Shown here: positions 18,841 to 26,835 of the stretch, piece after piece
Layout: every line of letters starts with the position of its first letter
Position numbering within the stretch: position 1 is the first letter of the stretch
Notes under the pieces: generated by a model
The model's database searches: none
Seen by the model: the letters and a program-made list of their open reading frames with translations, nothing else
What the model was told of the DNA's origin: nothing
Program-made: the position numbers and the translations under genes
Assembly: GCA_032251455.1 (NCBI GenBank)
Contig: JAVVEG010000009.1
Span: forward strand, 58,397 to 122,396
DNA length: 64,000 bases
Direction of reading: 5' to 3'
DNA from: JAVVEG01 sp032251455
Lineage (GTDB): Bacteria > Pseudomonadota > Gammaproteobacteria > Pseudomonadales > Pseudohongiellaceae

Positions 18841-20382
18841 TCATCCGCTGCGCTCAGTCTGTTCAGGCAAGATGATTTCCAGCGAGTGTCCTTTCTGCAT
18901 GGCTATTTTCAGTAGTTCCTGGCGCAGGCTCTGCCTGGCCTCATCATTGCCATGCACTATGCGTATCTGACTGGGCCAGCGATGCATGCGGCGAACAAAA
19001 TTCAACAAATCCTGTTGATCTGCATGCGCACTGTACCCACCGATGCTTTCCACCCGGGCCCGAATGCTGATGCGCCTGCCACCCAGTTCCACCCAGGGGG
19101 TTGGTGCGGCATCTTGCCCACCATGATCTCGACCACTTTCGTTGTTTCGACCACTGTGATTTCGACCACCATATTTCTGGATAATGTGCCCGGGAGTTCC
19201 CGGCGCCTGATAACCAACAAAAAGTACACAGTGCACCGGGTCTTCGAGCATGGCCTGCAGATAATTGACAATGCGGCCACCGGCGGCCATGCCACTGGCG
19301 GCGAGCACGACAGCCGGCTTGCGGGTACTGGCCAGATAGTTGACCGTACGCAGATGATCCTCGTGTGAATCGATGGTGATCAGACTGTCAAAATCCAGTG
19401 GGTGGCGCCCCAGACGCACGCGCTGCAAGGCTTCCCGATCCCAATAATGGCGCAGGGTTTTATACACCCCGGTAAAGCGTGCAGCCAATGGCGAATCCAC
19501 GATGATTTGCAATTCGCGCAGACGTGACAATGGCTGACCTTCAGCCGCCCTGGCGGCATCATGGATAATGGATTCCAACTCATAAAGCAGTTCCTGGGTG
19601 CGCCCGATACTGAACGCTGGAATCATGACCGTACCTGCGTTCTCCAGGGCATGGTCGAGAGTCTGGCGCAGGCGCTCCCGGCGCTGCCGACGATTCTCAT
19701 GGATGCGATCACCGTAGGTACTTTCGATTACCAAGGTATCGGCCCCATAAGGTGACCGGGGTGCTGGCAGCAAAGGCGCATACGGCGCACCCAGGTCACC
19801 GGAAAAAACTGTACGTTGCCTTAGCCATTGCGCTGTCTCGGATTGGCGGCTTTTTTGTTCCAGCTCCACATAAGCAGAACCCAGAATATGACCGGCACGC
19901 TGTAGCCGCAGCTGCAACTGCAAGCTGTCACTGAGCATGATGTCAGTCCATTGCTTATACTGGATGGGCCGCAGCAGCTTGCCGACAGCCTGCAGAAACC
20001 GATCTATCAGTTTTTTGTCCCGGGTAAACCCTATTTTCAGGGCATCTTCGATGACCAGAGGAATCAGATGCGCTGATGGCATGCTGCAATAGATCGGCCC
20101 CTGGTAGCCGGCCGCTATCAGATACGGCAGACGTCCGATATGATCGATATGCACATGAGTGATGATCAACGCACGCACACAACTGATATCAAAATGAATT
20201 TTGTGCTGTTCCAGTGAATCACCCAGCAGATCGGAGCCCTGAAACAGGCCACAATCGACCAGCACATGAAAATCCTCGCTGGCCAGGTAGCGATGGCAAC
20301 TGCCAGTGACACCACTGGCTGCGCCATGATGCAGGAACTGGGGAAAGCGGGAATTAACCTGGGGGGAAGTATCGATAGGCAT
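18841..20382 (-). CDS. MBL-fold beta-CASP metallohydrolase (predicted RNA exonuclease/endonuclease type)
   Basis: Metallo-beta-lactamase fold protein of the beta-CASP group that includes CPSF73-like RNA nucleases. The metal motif H-x-H-x-D-H sits at residues 76-81 (THVHIDH). Later motifs are RAGHILGSAYVEL, TVFSGDLG, VIESTYGDR, IPAFSIGRTQELLY, AASGMAAGGRIVNYL and GYSAHADQQDLLNF. The ATG at 20382 has an ideal AAGGAG five bases before it; a GTG two codons upstream also keeps the frame. It has 513 residues, longer than many homologues because of a Gly/Arg/Asn/His-rich insertion (around residues 404-425) made of short repeats. Same strand and just upstream of smc. Substrate unproven. Confidence 0.87.
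   Translation of the reverse strand: MPIDTSPQVNSRFPQFLHHGAASGVTGSCHRYLASEDFHVLVDCGLFQGSDLLGDSLEQHKIHFDISCVRALIITHVHIDHIGRLPYLIAAGYQGPIYCSMPSAHLIPLVIEDALKIGFTRDKKLIDRFLQAVGKLLRPIQYKQWTDIMLSDSLQLQLRLQRAGHILGSAYVELEQKSRQSETAQWLRQRTVFSGDLGAPYAPLLPAPRSPYGADTLVIESTYGDRIHENRRQRRERLRQTLDHALENAGTVMIPAFSIGRTQELLYELESIIHDAARAAEGQPLSRLRELQIIVDSPLAARFTGVYKTLRHYWDREALQRVRLGRHPLDFDSLITIDSHEDHLRTVNYLASTRKPAVVLAASGMAAGGRIVNYLQAMLEDPVHCVLFVGYQAPGTPGHIIQKYGGRNHSGRNNESGRDHGGQDAAPTPWVELGGRRISIRARVESIGGYSAHADQQDLLNFVRRMHRWPSQIRIVHGNDEARQSLRQELLKIAMQKGHSLEIILPEQTERSG
19127..19169 (-). repeat. Imperfect short repeats coding for the Gly/Asn/His/Arg-rich insertion
   Basis: T(T/C)TCGACCAC occurs at 19127, 19145 and 19160 on the + strand, giving repeated S/N-G-R-(N/D) stretches in the encoded beta-CASP protein. 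Confidence 0.7.
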
Positions 20383-20456
20383 AATCACTCCTTGATTACG
20401 TTAAAATACCGCTTCGACTTATCTACACCTGATAAGCATCCATGGCATTGCGCAGC

Positions 20457-20879
20457 TCATAACTGCCCGTCACCAAGCAGGTAGCGGATGACATCAAGGG
20501 CATCTATCAGCAATGACGTGCCGGCAATCAACAGGTAAACATGGATGTATTTGCCATATAAAGTACCCAGATCAAACTGCCGACGCCGCAATAAAATCCA
20601 CAGATACACCGGCGTCCAACCCAACAGATGGCCCAGACCCAGCAAGCGCACATAGCCCACCTGGGCAAATAACCATTCCAGAATCAGGGCAGCCACGAAA
20701 AAACTGCCCAGAATGGCAAAGGGCTCACCCCGAAAACGCCACCTGTCACCCTCCTTGTAAACCATGAATGCAATCGCAGCAAAATGGGAAACAACCAGTA
20801 ACAGCACCCACACTTGTAGCCACATGGGTTCTGTCGCAATGGCTTCAGCCAGGGAAGCCGGCATGGCAGTCTCATTCAT
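20457..20879 (-). CDS. Small integral membrane protein, function unknown
   Basis: Not recognised as a named family. About 140 residues from the ATG at 20879, which follows AAGGA at a 7-base distance; the frame is also open from a GTG at 20900. About four hydrophobic segments are visible: WLQVWVLLLVVSHFAAIAFMV, AILGSFFVAALILEWLF, LLGLGHLLGWTPVYLWILL and YIHVYLLIAGTSLLIDAL, with the charged loops KEGDRWRFRGEP and RRRQFDLGTLYGKY between them. An acidic residue in the last helix (DALD) might be functional. Stands alone between the beta-CASP gene and the prp genes, transcribed away from prp. Confidence 0.7.
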   Translation of the reverse strand: MNETAMPASLAEAIATEPMWLQVWVLLLVVSHFAAIAFMVYKEGDRWRFRGEPFAILGSFFVAALILEWLFAQVGYVRLLGLGHLLGWTPVYLWILLRRRQFDLGTLYGKYIHVYLLIAGTSLLIDALDVIRYLLGDGQL

Positions 20880-21024
20880 AATGATATCCTTCATTTTCAC
20901 CAGTTATCAGGGTAGAAAAGCGAATGGGCAAGCGTTGATACCATAGCAGAATTCATTACGAAAACAAAAGAGAACGTCTGGGTTGCGACCAGCTGCTGGC
21001 CGCATGTGTACTGACAGAATGATG

Positions 21025-21030
21025 TATAAT
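21025..21030 (+). promoter_or_regulatory. Probable -10 element of the prpBC transcript
   Basis: Perfect TATAAT 36 bases before the prpB start in the gap divergent from the membrane protein gene. The expected -35 position is poor, which would fit activator dependence. No prpR regulator gene is in the window. prpB has the ribosome site AGGAG. Confidence 0.5.
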
Positions 21031-21065
21031 GCCCGTCCGTCGGAATTCAGCAAACAGGAGCTTAC

Positions 21066-21953
21066 ATGTCTACCAGACTCACTGCCGGTGCACGCTTTCG
21101 CAAGGCATTGCGCACCCACAAGCCTTTGCCAATAGTTGGCACCATCAATGCCTATAGCGCCATGCTTGCCGAACAGGCCGGGCATCATGCTATCTATCTG
21201 TCTGGCGGGGGCGTAGCCAATGCTTCCTATGGTTTGCCTGATCTCGGCATTACCAGCCTGAATGATGTGATCATCGACGTCGAACGCATCACCCATGCAA
21301 GTGAGCTGCCGCTGCTGGTGGATATTGATACTGGCTGGGGCGGCGCTTTCAATATCGCCCGCACCATCCAGTTGATGGAAAGAGCCGGCGCGGCAGCAGT
21401 TCATATTGAGGACCAGGTTTCGCAAAAACGTTGCGGCCACCGTCCCAACAAGGCAATAGTCAGCCGGGAAGAGATGGCAGATCGGGTCAAGGCTGCTGTT
21501 GATGCCCGCGTTGATGAGGATTTTGTCATCATGGCTCGCACTGACGCCCTGGCCGTGGAAGGCATGGACTCAGCCATCGAACGGGCAATTGCCTGCGTTG
21601 AGGCGGGTGCCGATGCCATTTTCCCGGAAGCCATGCTGAGCCTGGCGGATTACCAGCAATTTACTGCCGCGGTGCAGGTTCCGGTCCTGGCCAACATCAC
21701 CGAATTTGGCAGCACCCCCTTATTCAATCAGGCAGAACTGAATTCAGTAGGCATTGCCATGGTCCTCTACCCATTGAGTGCATTCCGGGCCATGAGCAAG
21801 GCCGCCTTGAATGTGTATCGGAGCCTTGCTGAAAATGGCGACCAAAAGGCAGTATTGGAGACCATGCAGACGCGCAAGGAGTTGTATGAGGTGCTCGGCT
21901 ACCACGCCTACGAACAAAAACTGGACGAATTATTCAATCGGAATCAGGAGTAA
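21066..21953 (+). CDS. prpB: Methylisocitrate lyase PrpB
   Basis: Cleaves 2-methylisocitrate to pyruvate and succinate, the last step of the methylcitrate cycle for propionyl-CoA. The isocitrate lyase/PEP mutase superfamily signature KRCGH with catalytic Cys is at residues 121-125. Substrate and Mg2+ regions YLSGGGVANASYGLPD and VDIDTGWGG are present. It has 295 residues, typical. Starts with a good AGGAG site, and prpC begins three bases after its stop, so the two are one transcript. Confidence 0.96.
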   Translation: MSTRLTAGARFRKALRTHKPLPIVGTINAYSAMLAEQAGHHAIYLSGGGVANASYGLPDLGITSLNDVIIDVERITHASELPLLVDIDTGWGGAFNIARTIQLMERAGAAAVHIEDQVSQKRCGHRPNKAIVSREEMADRVKAAVDARVDEDFVIMARTDALAVEGMDSAIERAIACVEAGADAIFPEAMLSLADYQQFTAAVQVPVLANITEFGSTPLFNQAELNSVGIAMVLYPLSAFRAMSKAALNVYRSLAENGDQKAVLETMQTRKELYEVLGYHAYEQKLDELFNRNQE

Positions 21954-21956
21954 ACC

Positions 21957-23087
21957 ATGAGTACAGGCAAGAAACTGACAGGGGCCGGGTTGCGCGGCCA
22001 GGTAGCAGGCGAGACTGCACTTTGCACGGTAGGAAAAACAGGATCTGGACTCACCTATCGCGGTTATGACATCAATGTCCTGGCCGAGAAAGCCCGTTTT
22101 GAAGAAGTGGCGTTTCTGTTGCTCAAGGGACACCTGCCCACTCAACAGGAACTTAAGAAGTATGTCAGTAAAATCAAATCACTGCGCTCATTACCCAAAG
22201 CATTGAAAGAAGTGCTGGAGCGCATTCCTGCCAGCGCTCACCCCATGGATGTCATGCGCACTGGCTGCTCCATGCTGGGCAATCTGGAAACAGAGCACAG
22301 CTTTGCCGAACAGGATGATGCCATTGACCGTCTGCTGGCTCTATTGCCTGCGATTATCTGTTATTGGTACCGCTTCTCCCACGATGGTTTACGCATTGAG
22401 ACCGACCTGGACGATGATTCCACCGGTGCCCATTTCCTGCACATGCTCTCTGGCCAAAAACCCAGGGAACTGTTCAGCCAGGTAATGAATGTCTCTCTGA
22501 TTCTGTATGCCGAACATGAATTCAATGCCTCTACCTTTACGGCACGGGTTTGTGCCTCCACACTCTCCGACATGCACTCCTGCGTCACTGCTGCCATTGG
22601 CTCGCTGCGCGGCCCCTTGCACGGAGGAGCAAACGAGGCAGCGATGGCGATGATAGAGCAGTGGCAGAGCCCGGAAGAGGCTGAACGCGAAATCATGCAA
22701 ATGCTCGAGCGCAAGGATAAGATCATGGGCTTCGGGCATGCAATTTACAGTGAATCAGACCCCCGCAATGTCATTATCAAGAAATGGTCGGAGAAACTGG
22801 CACGCGAAGTGGGTGATGAGGTGCTTTATCCGGTCTCGGTGCGCTGTGAGGAAGTCATGTGGCGTGAGAAAAAGCTGTTCTGCAATGCCGATTTTTTTCA
22901 CGCCTCCGCCTATCACTTCATGGGAATTCCAACCAAACTGTTCACACCTATCTTTGTCATGTCACGCCTTACCGGCTGGGCGGCTCATATCAAGGAACAG
23001 CGGGCCAATAACCGCATCATCCGGCCCAGTGCAGATTATATCGGACCTGCCACTGCCGACTGGGTGGACATTGAAGCACGTCGTTAG
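21957..23087 (+). CDS. prpC: 2-Methylcitrate synthase PrpC
   Basis: Condenses propionyl-CoA with oxaloacetate to 2-methylcitrate. A citrate-synthase fold of 376 residues with no long N-terminal extension, as in PrpC rather than GltA. It shows GLTYRGYDI near residue 27, SLRGPLHGGANEAAM (catalytic His region), KIMGFGHAIYSESDPR with the second catalytic His, and the C-terminal RLTGWAAHIKEQRANNRIIRPSADYIGP. Lies immediately after prpB (GGAG upstream of the ATG). The adjacency of prpB and prpD decides methylcitrate over citrate synthase. Confidence 0.95.
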   Translation: MSTGKKLTGAGLRGQVAGETALCTVGKTGSGLTYRGYDINVLAEKARFEEVAFLLLKGHLPTQQELKKYVSKIKSLRSLPKALKEVLERIPASAHPMDVMRTGCSMLGNLETEHSFAEQDDAIDRLLALLPAIICYWYRFSHDGLRIETDLDDDSTGAHFLHMLSGQKPRELFSQVMNVSLILYAEHEFNASTFTARVCASTLSDMHSCVTAAIGSLRGPLHGGANEAAMAMIEQWQSPEEAEREIMQMLERKDKIMGFGHAIYSESDPRNVIIKKWSEKLAREVGDEVLYPVSVRCEEVMWREKKLFCNADFFHASAYHFMGIPTKLFTPIFVMSRLTGWAAHIKEQRANNRIIRPSADYIGPATADWVDIEARR

Positions 23088-23112
23088 CGCTCTGCCTGCG
23101 CCCATAAAAAGA

Positions 23113-23144
23113 GGCGGGAGCAGGATTGTTACCCTGCTCCCGCC
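23113..23144 (+). terminator. Strong hairpin between prpC and prpD
   Basis: GGCGGGAGCAGG and CCTGCTCCCGCC form a perfect 12-bp GC-rich stem around an 8-base loop, 26 bases after the prpC stop. There is no T run behind it, so it may be a Rho-dependent end, an mRNA 3'-end stabiliser or a processing site rather than a classical terminator. A weaker ACCGGG/CCCGGT pair follows. Confidence 0.5.
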
Positions 23145-23245
23145 AACCGGGTTGCCTGGGAAGCACATCTCAGCATCCCGGTCGCCTGCAATCCGTGCAG
23201 ACTGACAAACACTTCCTTGCGTTCCACTCCAAGTAATAGACCACT

Positions 23246-23275
23246 TTGTCAATTTTTACCAATTTCAGCTACCAT
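23246..23275 (+). promoter_or_regulatory. Possible separate promoter for prpD
   Basis: TTGTCA at 23246-23251 and TACCAT at 23270-23275 with an 18-base spacer, about 50 bases before the prpD ATG and downstream of the hairpin. The match is moderate (5/6 and 4/6). Confidence 0.35.
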
Positions 23276-23328
23276 AGCCGCCTTGAATTTTCTAACTATC
23301 GTGTCTAACCCAAACTCCGGAAACTCTT

Positions 23329-24777
23329 ATGTCAGCCAATGTGGAAATAAATGAAAGACCCGCTCCCGATCAGGAGCTGGTCGATATCGCTCGATATGTC
23401 AGCGAATATGAGATCACCTCGAATGAAGCCTATGACACCGCCCGCAACTGTCTCATGGACACCCTGGGCTGTGGCCTGCTGGCCTTGCGTTTCCCTGAAT
23501 GTACCAAGCTGCTTGGACCTTTGGTCGAGGGCACGATAGTCCCCCATGGGGCCCGCGTTCCGGGCACTCAATTCCGTCTGGACCCGGTCAAGGCGGCCTG
23601 GGATATTGGCTGTACCATCCGCTGGCTGGATTATAATGACACCTGGCTTGCGGCTGAATGGGGCCATCCTTCTGATAACCTTGGCGCCATTCTGGCCGTT
23701 GCCGATTACCTGTCGCAGCGCAATATTGCTGCCGGCAAAGCGCCTCTGCTCATGCGCGATGTGCTCACTGCCATGATCAAGGCCCATGAGATTCAGGGCG
23801 TGCTGGCCCTGGAGAACAGCTTCAACCGCGTCGGCCTGTGTCATGTCCTGCTGGTTCGTGTCGCTTCTACCGCTGTCGTCACCCGGATGATGGGTGGGAG
23901 CCAGGAACAGGTCATCGATGCCTTGTCACAAGCCTGGGTGGATGGTTCCAGCCTGCGCACCTATCGACACTCTCCCAATGCCGGCCCGCGCAAATCCTGG
24001 GCTGCCGGCGATGCCACCTCCCGTGCCGTGCGGCTTGCCGATATCACTCTGCGTGGCGAAATCGGTTACCCCAGCGTACTGAGTGCGCCTACCTGGGGTT
24101 TTTATGATGTCTCCTTTAAAGGCAAGAAATTCAGTTTCCAACGCGATTACGGCAGTTATGTCATGGAGCAAATTCTGTTCAAAATTTCCTTCCCGGCAGA
24201 GTTTCATTCACAGACAGCAGCCGAAGCTGCCGTGCGCCTGCACCCGGAAGTCAAGGACCGCCTGGCAGATATCGAAAAAATCGTCATTCACACCCATGAA
24301 TCAGCCATCCGGATCATCAGCAAATCCGGCCCACTCAATAACCCTGCCGATCGCGACCATTGCCTGCAATACATGACAGCAGTACCGTTGGCATTCGGCA
24401 ATCTGCTTGCCGAAAATTATGAAAATGAATTCCATGCTACGCATCCCATCATCGATGAGTTGCGTGGGAAAATGGAGATTATTGAGGACCCGCGTTATAC
24501 CCGGGAATATCTGGAAGCAGACAAGCGTTCCATAGCCAATGCCCTGCAGATATTCTTCAAGGATGGTTCGTCCACCGAAAAGCTGGAAGTAGAGTACCCA
24601 GTCGGGCATCGCCGACGTCGTGCTGAAGGTATTCCCCTGCTGGAGCAGAAATTCAGAAGCAATCTCAATACCCGTTTTCCGGCAGCCAGATCTGAGCAGA
24701 TTTTTAATATCTGCAAGGACCAGAAAACCCTGGAGGCGATGCCTGTGAATGAGTTCATGGATTTATTGGTCATCTGA
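23329..24777 (+). CDS. prpD: 2-Methylcitrate dehydratase PrpD
   Basis: Dehydrates 2-methylcitrate to 2-methyl-cis-aconitate; MmgE/PrpD family, with no iron-sulfur cluster. It has 482 residues, typical of enteric-type PrpD. Family segments: ARNCLMDTLGCGLLALRFPEC, the strongly conserved RWLDYNDTWLAAEWGHPSDNLG near residue 105, SFNRVGLCHVLLVRVAS, and RKSWAAGDATSRAV. 241 bases separate it from prpC, unusually far, with a hairpin and a possible promoter in between. Neither acnD/prpF nor prpE is next to it, so rehydration is presumably done by an aconitase elsewhere. Confidence 0.95.
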   Translation: MSANVEINERPAPDQELVDIARYVSEYEITSNEAYDTARNCLMDTLGCGLLALRFPECTKLLGPLVEGTIVPHGARVPGTQFRLDPVKAAWDIGCTIRWLDYNDTWLAAEWGHPSDNLGAILAVADYLSQRNIAAGKAPLLMRDVLTAMIKAHEIQGVLALENSFNRVGLCHVLLVRVASTAVVTRMMGGSQEQVIDALSQAWVDGSSLRTYRHSPNAGPRKSWAAGDATSRAVRLADITLRGEIGYPSVLSAPTWGFYDVSFKGKKFSFQRDYGSYVMEQILFKISFPAEFHSQTAAEAAVRLHPEVKDRLADIEKIVIHTHESAIRIISKSGPLNNPADRDHCLQYMTAVPLAFGNLLAENYENEFHATHPIIDELRGKMEIIEDPRYTREYLEADKRSIANALQIFFKDGSSTEKLEVEYPVGHRRRRAEGIPLLEQKFRSNLNTRFPAARSEQIFNICKDQKTLEAMPVNEFMDLLVI

Positions 24778-24810
24778 ACGCGCTGATCCAGATTGCAAGA
24801 ACCCTTGGCT

Positions 24811-24859
24811 GGTTCAGGCCAGGGTAAGCCATTAACAATGGTTTACCCTGGCCCTGACC
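24811..24859. terminator. Long hairpin between convergent prpD and the DUF1015 gene
   Basis: GGCCAGGGTAAGCCATT pairs with AATGGTTTACCCTGGCC (17 pairs with one G-T) around a three-base AAC loop. GGTTCA and TGACC on the outside extend it imperfectly. Placed between two converging genes, so it probably stops or protects both transcripts; there is no strong T run on either side. Confidence 0.6.
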
Positions 24860-24874
24860 TGAGAGAGGGGCGAA

Positions 24875-26122
24875 TCAGTCGAGCATATGCACAAACAGGC
24901 CACTTTTGAGCTTGGGTTCGAACCAGGTGGATTTGGGCGGCATGACTTCTCCCGCATCGGCGATGCTCATCAGGCTTTGAATTGAGGTTGGGTACAAGGC
25001 AAAGGCCACTGCGCTGTCACCAGAATCCACCCTGCTTTTCAAGGCCTGTAAACCGCGGATACCACCTATGAAATCTATGCGCCGGTCACGACGCGGATCC
25101 CCTATGCCCAGAAAACGTGACAACAGATTGTCCTGCAAGATACTCACATCCAGACTCCTGACCGGGTCCGCTTCTGGCCAGGTCCCTGCAATGGGCTCCA
25201 GACAATACCATTGGCCATCGAGATACATGCCGAACTGCTGGGCATGTCCGGGTTTCGCACTGGCGGCATCTGCCACCTCTTTGACATTGAAAAATGCCTG
25301 TATCTTGCGCAGAAACTCATCGGTTTGCAGACCATTCAGATCCTTGACCGCGCGATTATAGTCCAGTATCTGCATTTGCTTATCCGGAAAAACAACCACC
25401 GAAAAGAAATTATAGGACTCCTCGCCGGTATGGGCGGGGTTGGCATCACGGCGCAGATTGCGCACACGTTGGGCAGCCGCAGACCGATGGTGGCCGTCAG
25501 CCACATACAGACAATCCAGTTTGTCGAATTCAGCCTGCAGTCTGGCGACCTGGCTTTGCCCGGACACCACCCACAAAATATGCTGATTACCGTCATCAGC
25601 TTTGAAATCGTAGTCTGGAGTAGCCTGGGTTATGTCTTCAATCAGGGTATCTATGGCTGGCTGCGCCCGATACGTCAGAAATACCGGGCCGACCTGGGCG
25701 CTCAGGGTGTTGATGTGATTGACGCGGTCATCTTCCTTGTCGGGTCGGGTAAACTCGTGTTTCTTGATCAGATTCCGGTCATAGGCTTCCACGGATGCCG
25801 CTGCCACCAATCCGGTCTGTTGATGACTTCCCATCACTTGTCTGTAGACATAAAAAGTCGGTTCCGGATCCCGCCGCATAATGCCTTTATCGATAAAAGC
25901 CTGCAGGTTCTCGGCTCCCTTCTGGTAAACCCTGGGATCGTAGGCATCAATAGCTGGATCAAGGTCAATTTCGGGCTTGTTGATGCGCAGAAAGCTGTAT
26001 TCATTGCCAGTCGCCATCTCCAGAGCTTCTTCTCTGCTGAGCACATCATAGGGCGGAGCTGCGACCTGCCGGGCCAGATCCTGGCGTGGACGCAGGGCAT
26101 TGAATGGTTTGATCAATCTCAT
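24875..26122 (-). CDS. DUF1015 family protein
   Basis: Conserved protein of unknown biochemical function. It has 415 residues and matches the family from end to end: KPFNALRPRQDLARQVAAPPYDVLSREEA at the N-terminus, FYVYRQ, KHEFTRPDKEDDRVNHINTL, the conserved LYVADGHHRSAAAQRV near residue 215 (a likely catalytic or metal-binding His pair) and DFIGGIRGL. No signal peptide or membrane segment, so it is cytoplasmic. It follows recX on the same strand after a 148-base gap, so co-transcription is possible but not shown. The HHR motif superficially recalls ParB-like nucleotide-binding proteins; I would not assign a function from that. Confidence 0.88.
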   Translation of the reverse strand: MRLIKPFNALRPRQDLARQVAAPPYDVLSREEALEMATGNEYSFLRINKPEIDLDPAIDAYDPRVYQKGAENLQAFIDKGIMRRDPEPTFYVYRQVMGSHQQTGLVAAASVEAYDRNLIKKHEFTRPDKEDDRVNHINTLSAQVGPVFLTYRAQPAIDTLIEDITQATPDYDFKADDGNQHILWVVSGQSQVARLQAEFDKLDCLYVADGHHRSAAAQRVRNLRRDANPAHTGEESYNFFSVVVFPDKQMQILDYNRAVKDLNGLQTDEFLRKIQAFFNVKEVADAASAKPGHAQQFGMYLDGQWYCLEPIAGTWPEADPVRSLDVSILQDNLLSRFLGIGDPRRDRRIDFIGGIRGLQALKSRVDSGDSAVAFALYPTSIQSLMSIADAGEVMPPKSTWFEPKLKSGLFVHMLD

Positions 26123-26270
26123 TAATTCACCTTAACTTTTGTGTTTAACCATATGAATAAAAACATATTATTTAAAATAAACAAGCAAAGACTCCAATCA
26201 GAATCGCTTTCCCTGTACATACCGGGAGAGCGTCAGGCATTTCTGCTGCAGGCAGGCTAGGTATTATGAG

Positions 26271-26783
26271 CTAATGATTACCCTTTCTCCAGAGCTGCCT
26301 GATCTGCTCGGGGGTAAAGCCGCGGGAGAGGAAAAAACGTTCGAGCTTTTGCCGGTGTTTGGCTTCAGGGAGCATTTGGTCACGCCCTTCAGCATTCAGG
26401 GCATTCTCAGCTGAATTCCTGCCTGATTTGCGAATATACAGTGCTTCCAGCAGTTCAAGCCAATCAGGGTCAGATTCTTTCAGGTAGCTGGCAATATGAG
26501 CGTCTGATACCTGACAAGTGCGCAAATGATGCCGAATGGCAACAGGACCAAAACCGCGATTTCGACGATAGCGGACATAAGCCTCGGTGAAACGCTCGTC
26601 ACTCAGCAAGCCGTCGATTTCAAGTTGATCAAGGGTTTTATCGAGGAGATTCCCGTCCGCTTCGGGGAAGCGCTTGCGCAGTTTGCTGCTCAACTCATAT
26701 CGGCTGTGCTCACGCCGTGCCAAACTATCCATGGCGTGACGGCGGAGCATATTGGCAAGAGCCTGGGTAGATTCCTCGGACAT
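26271..26783 (-). CDS. recX: Regulatory protein RecX
   Basis: Modulator (usually inhibitor) of RecA filament growth. It has 170 residues, typical. Built of three-helix repeats: SLARREHSRYELSSKLRKRF, DKTLDQLEIDGLLSDERFTEAYVRYRRNRGFGPVAIRHHLR, and a C-terminal RFFLSRGFTPEQIRQLWR. It begins 52 bases after the recA stop on the same strand, the common recA-recX arrangement, and so shares recA SOS control by readthrough. Confidence 0.93.
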   Translation of the reverse strand: MSEESTQALANMLRRHAMDSLARREHSRYELSSKLRKRFPEADGNLLDKTLDQLEIDGLLSDERFTEAYVRYRRNRGFGPVAIRHHLRTCQVSDAHIASYLKESDPDWLELLEALYIRKSGRNSAENALNAEGRDQMLPEAKHRQKLERFFLSRGFTPEQIRQLWRKGNH

Positions 26784-26835
26784 ATCATGTTTTCAGGCAG
26801 TCAAGTGGACCTGTGGCTAGGGAACCTGAATAAGC

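Noticed and set aside
21957..23087. Ordinary citrate synthase GltA
   Set aside because: Too short (376 residues) and directly follows prpB, with prpD after it.
25211..26125. 304-codon open frame on the + strand
   Set aside because: Antisense to the DUF1015 gene, with no recognisable motifs.
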